DNA of 16,054 nucleotides from Candidatus Enterococcus ferrettii (GTDB lineage Bacteria; Bacillota; Bacilli; Lactobacillales; Enterococcaceae), in contig NZ_JAFREL010000116.1 of the NCBI RefSeq assembly GCF_017377655.1, positions 1 to 16,054 on the forward strand. The letters are read 5' to 3'. The notes beneath the pieces are model-generated. The model was given only the letters and a program-made list of their open reading frames with translations. It searched no databases and was not told where the DNA came from. Made by a program: the position numbers and the translations under genes. Positions 7,683 to 14,849 of this stretch are shown here, in pieces. Positions within the stretch are counted from its first letter, which is position 1. The number at the start of each line of letters is the position of its first letter.

Positions 7683-7904
7683 ATGAATACGTGGATTTTT
7701 GGAACGATTGGTGTCGGTGCAGTTGTCTTGATTCTTGCGATTGTCTTTTTTGTAAAGGATAGTCATGCGATGATGCAATGGCAGAAAAAGGGCAATTATT
7801 TGCTGCCGAATCTTTCGTTAACGATTTTGTCGTTTGTATGGATTGGCTTGGCGGTCTATCTATATTTAGATGTACAAAATCAGATCAATTTTTTCTTGAA
7901 ATAG
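7683..7904 (+). CDS. Small two-helix membrane protein at the end of the WxL operon
   Basis: A 73-residue protein with two predicted membrane helices, about residues 4-24 and 43-62, joined by a charged loop (KDSHAMMQWQKKGNY). I do not recognise a named family. AAAGGAG at 7668-7674 supports the ATG. It starts 21 bases after the large WxL gene, in the same direction, with no terminator between, so it is very likely the last gene of the operon. A role in membrane assembly or export of the surface complex is possible but rests on position alone. Confidence 0.75.
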   Translation: MNTWIFGTIGVGAVVLILAIVFFVKDSHAMMQWQKKGNYLLPNLSLTILSFVWIGLAVYLYLDVQNQINFFLK

Positions 7905-7911
7905 GAAACCG

Positions 7912-7937
7912 GGTGTCTGCTTGCGGGAGCAGGCACC
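7912..7937 (+). terminator. Strong hairpin after the WxL operon
   Basis: GGTGTCTGCT (7912-7921) pairs with AGCAGGCACC (7928-7937) over 10 positions with one G-U, around a six-base loop. No T run follows, so it may be a weak terminator, an mRNA 3' end stabiliser or a processing site rather than a classical intrinsic terminator. Confidence 0.5.
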
Positions 7938-8001
7938 TGATACATAGTAGAAACTGACTAGCGTAAACGACAGCTGTCTACTAAAAGAAAAAAGTGCGCA
8001 T

Positions 8002-8378
8002 ATATGCCAAGTTTTGCTAGTAACAAAATCTTCTTTTGCGAAACAAGAAACGGAACAGTAATTCACTTGCTGGGACATGAAGCCTATGCGACATCTGTTT
8101 TGTTAGATTTACCGAAGAAACGAGCAGTAGTGGATGTTTTTTTTGCTTATTTTCATTTGATACTTTTAAGCGAAATGATTTCTGAGTATGAGAAACCGGA
8201 GCTGCTGGTTCAATTGCTTGAACAAAATTTGAAAATTGTTCAAAAAGTAGCGTATCAGCCATTACGAAAAGATACAAATATTCAAAAAATGACCAATCAG
8301 GATACCTCTCAAGAAGAAATCGACTGTATTGCTAGTGGATTGCAGCTTATTGTTTGTCAGGCTACAGGCATTTGGTGA
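8002..8378 (+). pseudogene. Broken paralog of the degenerate-receiver regulator
   Basis: This is a relic of a gene related to the intact regulator at 8532. From 8002 one frame reads ICQVLLVTKSSFAKQETEQ and then stops. From 8058 the -1 frame continues VIHLLGHEAYATS and later FHLILLSEMIS. Joined, these align without gaps near the junction to SRILMLTKCQYAEEN, IRRLGHELFCTTS and FQIILLSETIS of the neighbour. Three lesions are visible: the start codon position is ATA instead of ATG, one base is missing around 8058, and the frame ends at 8378 (TGA) before any winged helix. An ATG at 8004 opens a 124-codon frame, but its first 18 codons are out of frame with the ancestral N-terminus and it lacks a ribosome site. 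I therefore treat it as non-functional; no DNA-binding half can be found before 8532. Confidence 0.75.
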
Positions 8379-8427
8379 TCTTGTATCTTGATTGGCATGA
8401 CCATAGAACTATTTTCTATCCTGAGAG

Positions 8428-8455
8428 TTGAGAGGGAGGGCAACTTCCCTTTCAG
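8428..8455 (+). other. Stem-loop with a GCAA tetraloop in the regulator leader
   Basis: TGAGAGGGAGG and CTTCCCTTTCA pair over 11 positions (two G-U) around GCAA, a GNRA tetraloop; T8428 and G8455 may add a wobble pair. It lies 77 bases before the regulator ATG. No T run follows. It could be an RNA regulatory or processing element, or an old terminator. Confidence 0.4.
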
Positions 8456-8531
8456 CTACCTTTTAAAGAGTTCGGGTTATTCTTGCCTACATAATTCGTT
8501 CACTAAAAATAGAATAGAGAGAAGTGTAATC

Positions 8532-9254
8532 ATGAGCCGAATTTTGATGTTAACAAAGTGCCAATACGCGGAAGAAAATCTAGAGAAAATGATTCGAAGA
8601 CTGGGGCATGAGTTGTTTTGTACGACGAGTATTTTGGACGCGATTAAGTATGGAAAACCGTCCTCAGAGTTTTTGGAGCAATTTCAGATTATCCTTCTAA
8701 GCGAAACAATCTCCAATAAAGAGTGTCTAGAAATCATTGAAAAATTAGATGAGAATCAATTCGTCTTCATTCAACTAAGCGGAAAAGTCCTTTCAAAGGA
8801 TGAACAAGAAAGAAAAGGGAGTGAAGGAATTACTCACTGCTTATCAACTTCAGCCTCATTAGAAATGTTTAGGGAAGTGCTAAGCCAGCAACCAAAAGGT
8901 AAAACCAAAGAAATCTTTTCTCTGAGTGCGAATGGAACTTATTTACCTGAAGACTTAATTGAGAAACTATCACTTACTAAAATGGAAAGACGAGTGTTTC
9001 AACTATTAATCGACTCAGAAGGACAAACCGTGTCTCGCGAGAACCTCTGTCGTGAAATTTGGAAAGTAGAACCTAGTCAATCCACCCAATCACAGTTATC
9101 AACACTAATCAGAAAAATAAAAGTCAAAATGAGTAAAACGGGGATAAACAGCGGCTGCATTAAAACACAATGGGGTCTGGGATACATGCTTGATATGAAT
9201 GTTTTGCGCAGTCGTCCGACTATAGATCATTCAGTCCTATATCAAGCACAATAG
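8532..9254 (+). CDS. Winged-helix transcriptional regulator with degenerate receiver domain
   Basis: A 240-residue OmpR-like regulator. Residues 1-118 resemble a response-regulator receiver in outline (ILMLTK first strand, FQIILLSETIS third strand), but the phospho-accepting Asp position is Ser57 and the acidic pocket is missing, so it should not be switched by ordinary phosphotransfer. No histidine kinase gene is in the window. Residues 145-222 are a winged helix of the Trans_reg_C type: LTKMERRVFQLLIDS, then VSRENLCREIW, the recognition helix SQLSTLIRKIK and the wing ending WGLGYML. The start is ATG 8532; the frame is open to 8388, but that part has no homology to the paralog and the ribosome site (GAGAGAAG, 8518-8525) fits 8532. 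Position directly behind the WxL operon suggests that it controls it. A terminator follows. Confidence 0.88.
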   Translation: MSRILMLTKCQYAEENLEKMIRRLGHELFCTTSILDAIKYGKPSSEFLEQFQIILLSETISNKECLEIIEKLDENQFVFIQLSGKVLSKDEQERKGSEGITHCLSTSASLEMFREVLSQQPKGKTKEIFSLSANGTYLPEDLIEKLSLTKMERRVFQLLIDSEGQTVSRENLCREIWKVEPSQSTQSQLSTLIRKIKVKMSKTGINSGCIKTQWGLGYMLDMNVLRSRPTIDHSVLYQAQ

Positions 9255-9257
9255 ATG

Positions 9258-9299
9258 AAAACGGCTATGCTTACATACGCATACAGCCGTTTTTTTTTT
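9258..9299 (+). terminator. Intrinsic terminator after the regulator
   Basis: AAAACGGCT (9258-9266) pairs with AGCCGTTTT (9285-9293), with an inner ATGC/GCAT pair, and a run of T extends to 9299. It sits four bases behind the stop codon and cleanly ends the WxL/regulator block. Confidence 0.88.
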
Positions 9300-9711
9300 G
9301 TGTGTTAGGGGAAGTATCAATAAGATTAAGTTAAATCGGAAAATTAAGTGAGGAGTTACCTTAAATTCTGGTTTATTTCCTATGCCCGTTATATTTTTAT
9401 AAAACTGCTGGAAGTAATGTTAAGGGAAGCAAGTCAGACTGTTGAACTAAAAGAAGTATGGATATTGGCAGAAGGGCATCTAATGATAATGATATTTGTC
9501 CTCTATCTATAGGAAATGATTTGTTACAGCTACTGCTATAAAAAAAATCTATAAGTTTACAGGCTACATATTTTAACGAGGAAGTAGAGATTATTATTGA
9601 AATAAAGCACTAAGTAAACAGCAGATCAATGGTACAATAATTATAAATAAAATATGTAATCATTTAGAGATAGTTTATTTAGTTGTCTGTATGTAATACC
9701 GGAGGAGTGAC
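9300..9711. other. Intergenic stretch with a possible promoter for the membrane cluster
   Basis: No convincing gene is seen. An extended -10, TGGTACAAT (9630-9638), lies about 75 bases before the small gene at 9712, but its -35 region (CTAAGT) is poor. A 31-codon frame from ATG 9417 has no ribosome site and no recognisable product, and may be decayed coding DNA. The base composition is strongly AT-rich. Confidence 0.4.
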
Positions 9712-9828
9712 ATGAAAAGGTTGGTAGTCGGAGATTTGTACTACGTTACTCAGAAAAAGCTATCCTATGATACCAAGATTAATGAGCTGCCAAGTCATCG
9801 GATAATTGATGTTGTTGCCTTTTATTAA
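9712..9828 (+). CDS. Small protein of 38 residues, unknown function
   Basis: A short gene beginning MKRLVVGDLYYV and ending IIDVVAFY. Its support is a near-ideal ribosome site, GGAGGAG at 9701-9707, five bases before the ATG, and tight spacing: the stop lies 17 bases before the next start. It has no signal peptide or membrane helix, and a moderately charged middle (TQKKLSYDTKINELPS). I recognise no family. It could be a genuine small protein, a leader peptide that couples translation to the membrane protein behind it, or the surviving start of a longer gene cut by deletion. Confidence 0.5.
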   Translation: MKRLVVGDLYYVTQKKLSYDTKINELPSHRIIDVVAFY

Positions 9829-9845
9829 CTATGGAAAGGATTCTT

Positions 9846-10403
9846 ATGAAAAAGTATAGGCGAAGGGAAACGAATCATACGAGTGAATATGTCATAAGAA
9901 GACCCTTATTTTGGCCGATCTTCCTTTTGATCATGTGTTTGTGCTGCTTAGTTCTCTGCTTTCAGGATACAGCATCAATAGAAACCAGTTACCTAATTGA
10001 TGAAGTTGATCGATTGTTCTATGCAATCGTGGGGTTTTCTATTTGGATATCGATTACGATGGTTATGTTCAGTATATTAGCAATCCAACTCTATTTTCAC
10101 ATACGATTCAAGGTAGTGATCCATGGGAAAGGACTCGCTGTTACTCCACTTTTCGGAGCAACCTACGATCTTCCATATTCTTCGGTAGAAAAGGTAGTAC
10201 ATGTAGGATGGTCCGCAAAGGGATCATTCATTGACATCTTCTACCATAACAAAAAGCTTCATATTCCCTATACTTACAACAGACATGGCCGATTCAAGCA
10301 GGAGGGATTTGAAGTTCTACTGAGGAAGTTTGAAAGCTGCAATGTCCCGATTAGTGAGCATTTGGATATGCGTGAAAATTGGGGGAAGAAACACTTTTCT
10401 TAA
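9846..10403 (+). CDS. Membrane protein with a C-terminal PH-like domain, unknown function
   Basis: A 185-residue protein. A basic N-terminus (KKYRRRE) precedes two membrane helices, about 20-40 and 58-84. A cytoplasmic beta-rich tail follows (88-165), in which FKVVIHGKGLAVTPLFG, DLPYSSVEKVVHV and FIDIFYHNKKLHIPY have the strand pattern of bacterial PH-like domains. I see no catalytic motif. The chosen start is ATG 9846, which has GGAAAGGA (9833-9840) at good spacing; an ATG five codons earlier (9831) has none. It follows the 38-residue gene and precedes another membrane protein by 24 bases, so these genes are probably co-transcribed. PH-like and YcxB-like membrane proteins often have no known role. 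Confidence 0.7.
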   Translation: MKKYRRRETNHTSEYVIRRPLFWPIFLLIMCLCCLVLCFQDTASIETSYLIDEVDRLFYAIVGFSIWISITMVMFSILAIQLYFHIRFKVVIHGKGLAVTPLFGATYDLPYSSVEKVVHVGWSAKGSFIDIFYHNKKLHIPYTYNRHGRFKQEGFEVLLRKFESCNVPISEHLDMRENWGKKHFS

Positions 10404-10427
10404 ATTTTTTAAGGAGGATGGAGTCAC

Positions 10428-10817
10428 ATGCAAATAATTCGTAAATATAAATGGTTCTACCTCTTGAACAGTTTCAGTATTTATATTCTTCCGTTGTTGT
10501 TCCTAATAATAAGTGGTTCTTATTTCGACTTCCTGATAGTCAGCGCGACTTTTCTTGTCCCTTTTGGCTGTCTGATTCTTGGAACGGTGTACGGTTTTCT
10601 TTGCAAAACAGCGGGCGATATTCCACGGTATGCAATCAGAGTGTCCCTATTAATTTTTCCTGCAGTATTTGTGCCCAGCCTTACGGGCGATTCTTTTAGT
10701 GAGAAGTTGCTGACGTTCATGCTGCTGTACATTTGCTATTTTGTTCTGACTATTTTTGCAGGCTTACTGGGTCAAGTACTTCGAGCCTTATTTTTTAAAA
10801 TCCGTGCAGGGAAATAA
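10428..10817 (+). CDS. Four-helix integral membrane protein, unknown function
   Basis: A 129-residue, very hydrophobic protein with four likely membrane helices at about 10-28, 34-58, 68-85 and 93-119 and a basic end (FFKIRAGK). I recognise no family and no functional motif. AAGGAGG at 10411-10417 is a strong ribosome site ten bases before the ATG. It lies 24 bases behind the PH-like gene on the same strand, which suggests one operon. Confidence 0.7.
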   Translation: MQIIRKYKWFYLLNSFSIYILPLLFLIISGSYFDFLIVSATFLVPFGCLILGTVYGFLCKTAGDIPRYAIRVSLLIFPAVFVPSLTGDSFSEKLLTFMLLYICYFVLTIFAGLLGQVLRALFFKIRAGK

Positions 10818-10908
10818 GACATGTACTAACTGTTTTCTTTGATAAGAGGCTGGTTGGACTGAATTGTGTGTGTTTACTTGATGAAAACGAAGGATAGGAA
10901 GGATTGAA

Positions 10909-11505
10909 GTGAGGATGATCGAGGTTTCAAGTCAGTTAACAAAAGAAGAGTGGATACACTTCAACGAAATGTATCGAAGCTATGCATCAAAAGCAGCAAG
11001 AAAATGGGTTTTGGTTGGAATGGTTTTGTTTTCTTTTTTACTCCTCTGGTTGGGTATCGGGTTGCTTAGAGATCTCTATTTTACCTTTCACATGGCAGAC
11101 TTTCCCTGGTCCTTCACGCTTGTATCGTTGGCTTTTCAACTTTATGGTTCTAGAATGCTTCTCATGTTCCTATGCCTGGTCTTTTTCCTTTATTATCTGT
11201 ATCGGATATACGTTCTTTTTTCTACAAGTTATGTCAGGAAGAAAGTGGGGAAAAGCTTTAAGGAGAGTCAGGGGAGTCGTGTTCAATTAACTGACCAATC
11301 CATTGGCACCTATTCTGATACTATTGATTTGCGTTTAAATTGGGATCAAATAACTAAAGTAATTACCACTAACGAAGTGATTACCTTATTTGGCACAGAT
11401 CCGCAATGCATCGTTATTTCGAAGCGAACACTTTCTGAAGAGAAAATTCAACAGGTGGATAAGAAGATAGAGAGGTGTTTTTCGGGGACAATGGTTAGAT
11501 TGTAG
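10909..11505 (+). CDS. YcxB-like membrane protein
   Basis: A 198-residue protein. The N-terminal cytoplasmic part (LTKEEWIHFNEMYRSYASK) precedes membrane helices at about 33-53 and 82-104. The C-terminal part (117-190) fits the YcxB-like domain, a PH-like beta fold: VQLTDQSIGTYSDTIDLRLNW, then ITKVITTNEVITLF and the closing helix SEEKIQQVDKKIERC. The function of this family is not known. The start is ambiguous: GTG 10909 lies five bases behind GGAAGGA (10897-10903), and ATG 10915 is eleven behind, so I prefer GTG, losing or gaining only two residues. It is 91 bases behind the previous gene and may share its transcript. Confidence 0.75.
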   Translation: MRMIEVSSQLTKEEWIHFNEMYRSYASKAARKWVLVGMVLFSFLLLWLGIGLLRDLYFTFHMADFPWSFTLVSLAFQLYGSRMLLMFLCLVFFLYYLYRIYVLFSTSYVRKKVGKSFKESQGSRVQLTDQSIGTYSDTIDLRLNWDQITKVITTNEVITLFGTDPQCIVISKRTLSEEKIQQVDKKIERCFSGTMVRL

Positions 11506-11708
11506 AAAAATTATTGAATTTGCAGTAGTTTTGGGAAATAAGCATAAGGAGTTAATCAAAAAGCTTGCTGATGTAATAAATAAAAAGGCGAGTTAAAGTA
11601 GCTGGGGCGAATACTTGAGTAAGTAGAAGAAGGCTTGAAGATAAAATAAATCCTGATAGGTAGATTATTGTTTAGATAGTTAAGTGACAGAAAAAGATCA
11701 TCTAAAGG
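11506..11708. other. Non-coding stretch with a possible gene fragment
   Basis: Most of this stretch shows nothing. From 11507 to a TAA at 11594-11596 a frame without a start reads EFAVVLGNKHKELIKKLADV and on, which looks like the amphipathic C-terminal end of a real protein; solute-binding proteins end in a similar way. It may be the tail of a deleted gene. The match is short and by eye only. Confidence 0.25.
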
Positions 11709-11744
11709 AAGTCTAGTGGAGAAAGCTCCTGCTAGACTTTTTTT
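11709..11744 (+). terminator. Intrinsic terminator behind the membrane cluster
   Basis: AAGTCTAG (11709-11716) pairs perfectly with CTAGACTT (11732-11739), with an inner GGAG/CTCC helix, and seven T follow from 11738. It separates the membrane-protein cluster from the redox region. Confidence 0.88.
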
Positions 11745-11777
11745 GAACACTGCATTTTCAAAAAACAATAAAACTTC

Positions 11778-11808
11778 TTGCCTTAACCTAAACGTTAAGT
11801 TCTATACT
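11778..11808 (+). promoter_or_regulatory. MerR-type promoter with 19-bp spacer and operator dyad
   Basis: -35 TTGCCT (11778-11783) and -10 TATACT (11803-11808) are separated by 19 bases, two more than normal. Between them is the dyad CTTAAC (11782-11787) and GTTAAG (11794-11799). A long spacer with a centred dyad is the hallmark of promoters switched by MerR-family activators, which untwist the DNA. No merR gene is present in the window. The promoter points toward the reductase gene at 12059. Confidence 0.65.
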
Positions 11809-12058
11809 AAGTTTAAGGGAAAGAGGAGGAGTAAGATCAAACCTAAACCCTGGACATCAATCTAAATGAGGATCGAAATGGTTTAGCTGCCATCATACCT
11901 GCTTTATTTGTATAAAAATTTGGGCAGGTTATCGCATCTTGCTCTGTTGCGGGAACCAAGAGGTGTTAATGATGGATCAAACAATGGTTCCATCCACTCA
12001 ATCTTGTTGAAGGCTAATTTCATCCACTAATGAAGAGAATAGAAAAGAGGAAAATAAA
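11809..12058 (+). pseudogene. Decayed leader or gene remnant behind the MerR-type promoter
   Basis: A very strong ribosome site, GAGGAGGAG (11823-11831), sits where a first gene should begin, but the codon at proper spacing is ATC (11836), followed by KPKPWTSI and a stop. Further on, short open stretches in shifting frames (for example NEDRNGLAAIIPALFV, 11867 onward) end quickly. This looks like a mutated or internally deleted first gene of the MerR-controlled unit. I cannot name the ancestor. It may also simply be a long leader of the reductase gene. Confidence 0.3.
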
Positions 12059-12802
12059 ATGAACAGACCCTATATTTTTTGCCATATGATTACCTCCATT
12101 GACGGAAAGATCGATGGCACACATAAGAAATTTTTGGAAAGAGGAAAGAATGCATTAGATTTTTACCAGATTGCTTTTGGTGAACATGCTTATTATCAAC
12201 TAGACGGCTGGTTATCTGGCCGTGCAACTTCTGAAGCAGGATTTACGAAAGGTAAAACGCCTCAAATAGATGAAAACGCCCCTTTGGTACCGTCGGGAGA
12301 TTTTATTGCTGAGACAAAGCTTACTAAATATTACGTTTCAATCGATTTATCAGGAAAGCTGGGCTGGGAGAAGAATTCAATTCAATATCGTGACACACCT
12401 GCCCACATTATCGAAGTCTTGACTGAAAAAACTAGTAACGCATATAAATCGATGTTAAGAAAATTGAATATCTCCTATATTATTGCTGGGACTGAGCAGC
12501 TGGATGCTGCATTACTCTTAAATAAACTCAAACAAGAATTTGGGATTGAAACATTGATGCTTGGTGGAGGCGGTGTGTTAAATTGGTCATTTATTCAAGC
12601 AGGATTCTGTGATGAGATCAGCATGTTGATGGCTCCTTTTGCAGACGGCTCAGCAGAGACACATGCTATGTTTCAAACAAAAGAAGGTTTGACGAAAGAC
12701 ATTCCTGTTGCTTTTGATTTGGAGCATGTAGAAAAACGCGATCATGGTGGTGTTTGGTTGCGTTACAAAGTAAATTATGACCGTAAGATTCCAAATGAAT
12801 AG
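12059..12802 (+). CDS. RibD C-terminal / dihydrofolate-reductase-like NADPH oxidoreductase (copy 1)
   Basis: A 247-residue protein of the RibD_C superfamily, whose members share the dihydrofolate reductase fold and reduce substrates with NADPH. Diagnostic parts are the N-terminal strand with MITSIDGKIDG (10-20), and the nucleotide-binding loop LGGGGVLNWSFI (168-179) followed by GFCDEISMLMAP. There is no RibD deaminase domain and no riboflavin operon nearby, so it is probably not the riboflavin enzyme but a stand-alone reductase of unknown substrate. AAGAGG (12045-12050) supports the start. A paralog lies at 13895. The MerR-type promoter at 11778 is the only good promoter seen upstream, which suggests induction by an electrophile or similar signal. 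Confidence 0.87.
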   Translation: MNRPYIFCHMITSIDGKIDGTHKKFLERGKNALDFYQIAFGEHAYYQLDGWLSGRATSEAGFTKGKTPQIDENAPLVPSGDFIAETKLTKYYVSIDLSGKLGWEKNSIQYRDTPAHIIEVLTEKTSNAYKSMLRKLNISYIIAGTEQLDAALLLNKLKQEFGIETLMLGGGGVLNWSFIQAGFCDEISMLMAPFADGSAETHAMFQTKEGLTKDIPVAFDLEHVEKRDHGGVWLRYKVNYDRKIPNE

Positions 12803-12847
12803 AATGGGTAGCATTTGTTTCACTATCTTTTGAAAGGAGATTCTGAT

Positions 12848-13378
12848 TTGAAAAAGTATATTCCAATTTTGCTGCTTTCCTTTATTTTAAGCGGCTGTTC
12901 GTTGAGTAGTTCAGACGAAGCAACTTCTTCGACAAGTGAAGTGTATACACCGTCGACAAACCAAGAATCTCTCAATCAAACAGCTTCATCAGTCCAACAT
13001 CTTGAAAGTGAGGAAAACGAAGCGATGACTAACTTATCTATAAAAGTAGGAAACCAAAACTTTAATGCAACATTTACTGACAATGCTACTTCAAGGGCTT
13101 TTAAAGACAAACTGCCTATGACATTAGATATGGACGAACTCAATGGAAACGAAAAATTCTTCTATCTGCCAGAAGAGCTTCCAACAAATACAGAGCGTAT
13201 AGGGGCGATTCAGAATGGAGATTTGATGTTGTATGGAACCGACTGTTTAGTTCTGTTTTATAAAAGTTTTTCCACCAGCTACTCTTACAGCAGGATTGCT
13301 AGAGTCGATGATCCGAGCGGTTTGGCTCAAGCATTAGGTCATCGTGGAGTCGTTATCACCTTCGAACTGAATGAGTAG
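12848..13378 (+). CDS. Lipoprotein with a cyclophilin-like domain
   Basis: A 176-residue predicted lipoprotein. The signal sequence has the lipobox LSGC, with C17 as the lipid-modified cysteine. A Ser/Thr/Glu-rich linker (18-60) leads to a C-terminal domain (62-174) that fits the cyclophilin-like fold family: LSIKVGNQNFNATFTDN, AFKDKLPMTLDMDELNG, KFFYLPEELP, GDLMLYG and CLVLFY. Proteins of this type often occur beside flavodoxin or oxidoreductase genes; their role is unclear. The start is TTG 12848, with AAAGGAGA (12833-12840) seven bases upstream and an immediate KK-hydrophobic signal. An in-frame ATG at 12815 would put eleven extra residues before the signal and has no ribosome site. It follows the reductase by 45 bases with no terminator, so the two are probably one operon. 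Confidence 0.83.
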   Translation: MKKYIPILLLSFILSGCSLSSSDEATSSTSEVYTPSTNQESLNQTASSVQHLESEENEAMTNLSIKVGNQNFNATFTDNATSRAFKDKLPMTLDMDELNGNEKFFYLPEELPTNTERIGAIQNGDLMLYGTDCLVLFYKSFSTSYSYSRIARVDDPSGLAQALGHRGVVITFELNE

Positions 13379-13425
13379 TTAGTTAGTGGGATAGATGGAT
13401 GAATCCAGGAGGAGAGAGGACGTCA

Positions 13426-13841
<416 letters not shown>

Positions 13842-13894
13842 TTTTCTAACGAATTTCAATATGCTGCATTTCTTAAACATAAAGGAGGTTCCTT

Positions 13895-14641
13895 ATGAAT
13901 AGACCAAGAATTACTCTCCATATTTATTCTTCTATAGATGGAAGAATTACTGGACCCTTTTCTGAATTTCCCAAAAGTAAAAAAGCAGCAGAGTATTTTG
14001 AATCCATCGGTTTTAAAGAAGATAGAGACGACTCTTACCACTTTCAAGGGTGGATTTATGGAACAGAAACGGGAAAAGAATTTACTAAGCATAGAAAGCT
14101 TCAATTGAATGATTTATCAGAAGAAATTCCTTCCGGTGATTTCATTATCAATCAAGGTAAGGAAAAGTATTATATTTCTTTTGATCGTTCCGGGAAACTT
14201 GCTTGGGATAAAAATGTTACGTCTTATGCAGATGTTGAAGCGCATGTAATAGAAGTTCTAACAGATCAGGCGAGTGATCAGTATAAAGCGTATTTAAGAA
14301 AGCTTAGTATTCCTTATATTATTGCAGGTAAAAACGAAATTGATATTCCACAGGTGCTTTCTAAATTAAAGATTGAATACGGATTAGATAATCTTTTGCT
14401 TGGTGGAGGCGGAGTGCTGAATTGGAGTTTTATCAGTGAAGGTTTTTGTGATGAAATCAGTTTGATTGTAGCCCCGTCGATTGATGGTAAAACGGATAGT
14501 GCAAGACTATTTAACTCAAGGTTTAACAATAATCCTAAAACTATCGGTTTCAAATTGAAATCAGTTGAAGTATTTGAAGAAGATATTTTATGGATAAAAT
14601 ACGCTGTGGAGAATTCTCAAGCTGTGTGTAATCAAAAATGA
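13895..14641 (+). CDS. RibD C-terminal / dihydrofolate-reductase-like NADPH oxidoreductase (copy 2)
   Basis: A 248-residue paralog of the protein at 12059, clearly alike by eye over the whole length. It shares MNRP at the start, SSIDGRITG (12-20), IPSGDFI (78-84), HVIEVLT (117-123), YIIAG (141-145), LGGGGVLNWSFI (169-180) and GFCDEIS. The glycine loop for NADPH is intact, so the enzyme is probably active. The C-terminal 50 residues differ most, which hints at a different substrate. AAAGGAGG (13881-13888) is an excellent ribosome site. It stands behind the deletion scar and 208 bases before the alcohol dehydrogenase. No promoter of its own is obvious. Confidence 0.87.
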   Translation: MNRPRITLHIYSSIDGRITGPFSEFPKSKKAAEYFESIGFKEDRDDSYHFQGWIYGTETGKEFTKHRKLQLNDLSEEIPSGDFIINQGKEKYYISFDRSGKLAWDKNVTSYADVEAHVIEVLTDQASDQYKAYLRKLSIPYIIAGKNEIDIPQVLSKLKIEYGLDNLLLGGGGVLNWSFISEGFCDEISLIVAPSIDGKTDSARLFNSRFNNNPKTIGFKLKSVEVFEEDILWIKYAVENSQAVCNQK

Positions 14642-14738
14642 GAACACTGTCTATTTTAAGGAGGATATCTTCAGACATTTTTATGACTAGTAATTGGTTT
14701 AAATCAATACGAATAAGTCGGTTCTTTAGGGTGGATAG

Positions 14739-14750
14739 ACAGTATACTGT
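14739..14750. promoter_or_regulatory. 12-bp palindrome, possible operator/-10 of the dehydrogenase gene
   Basis: ACAGTATACTGT is a perfect palindrome that contains TATACT (14744-14749), a fair -10 box. The upstream -35 (TTCTTT, 14722-14727, 16-bp spacer) is poor, so an activator might be needed. It lies about 100 bases before the dehydrogenase start. Confidence 0.35.
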
Positions 14751-14849
14751 TAGAATTAGAGATAGAGTAATTTATTAAAAATTAAGCTGAAAGGAATGGA
14801 TTGCCAAATAACTAAAAGAATAAATATTTGGATTCCAAGGTATAAAATG

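Noticed and set aside
8050..8065. Programmed -1 frameshifting to make a full receiver-like product
   Set aside because: No slippery heptamer is seen at the junction, the start codon position is ATA, and the product would still lack a DNA-binding domain.
8004..8378. An intact 124-residue protein from ATG 8004
   Set aside because: The first 18 codons are out of frame with the homologous N-terminus, there is no ribosome site, and the DNA-binding half is missing.
8421..8460. Riboswitch such as TPP, because of CTGAGAG
   Set aside because: The rest of the TPP aptamer consensus is missing and the downstream gene is a regulator. A plain hairpin explains the sequence.
14796..14849. ATG 14796 as start of the alcohol dehydrogenase
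   Set aside because: The Shine-Dalgarno-like AAAGGA touches the ATG, and the extra residues do not fit the family N-terminus, which begins at MKATIF.
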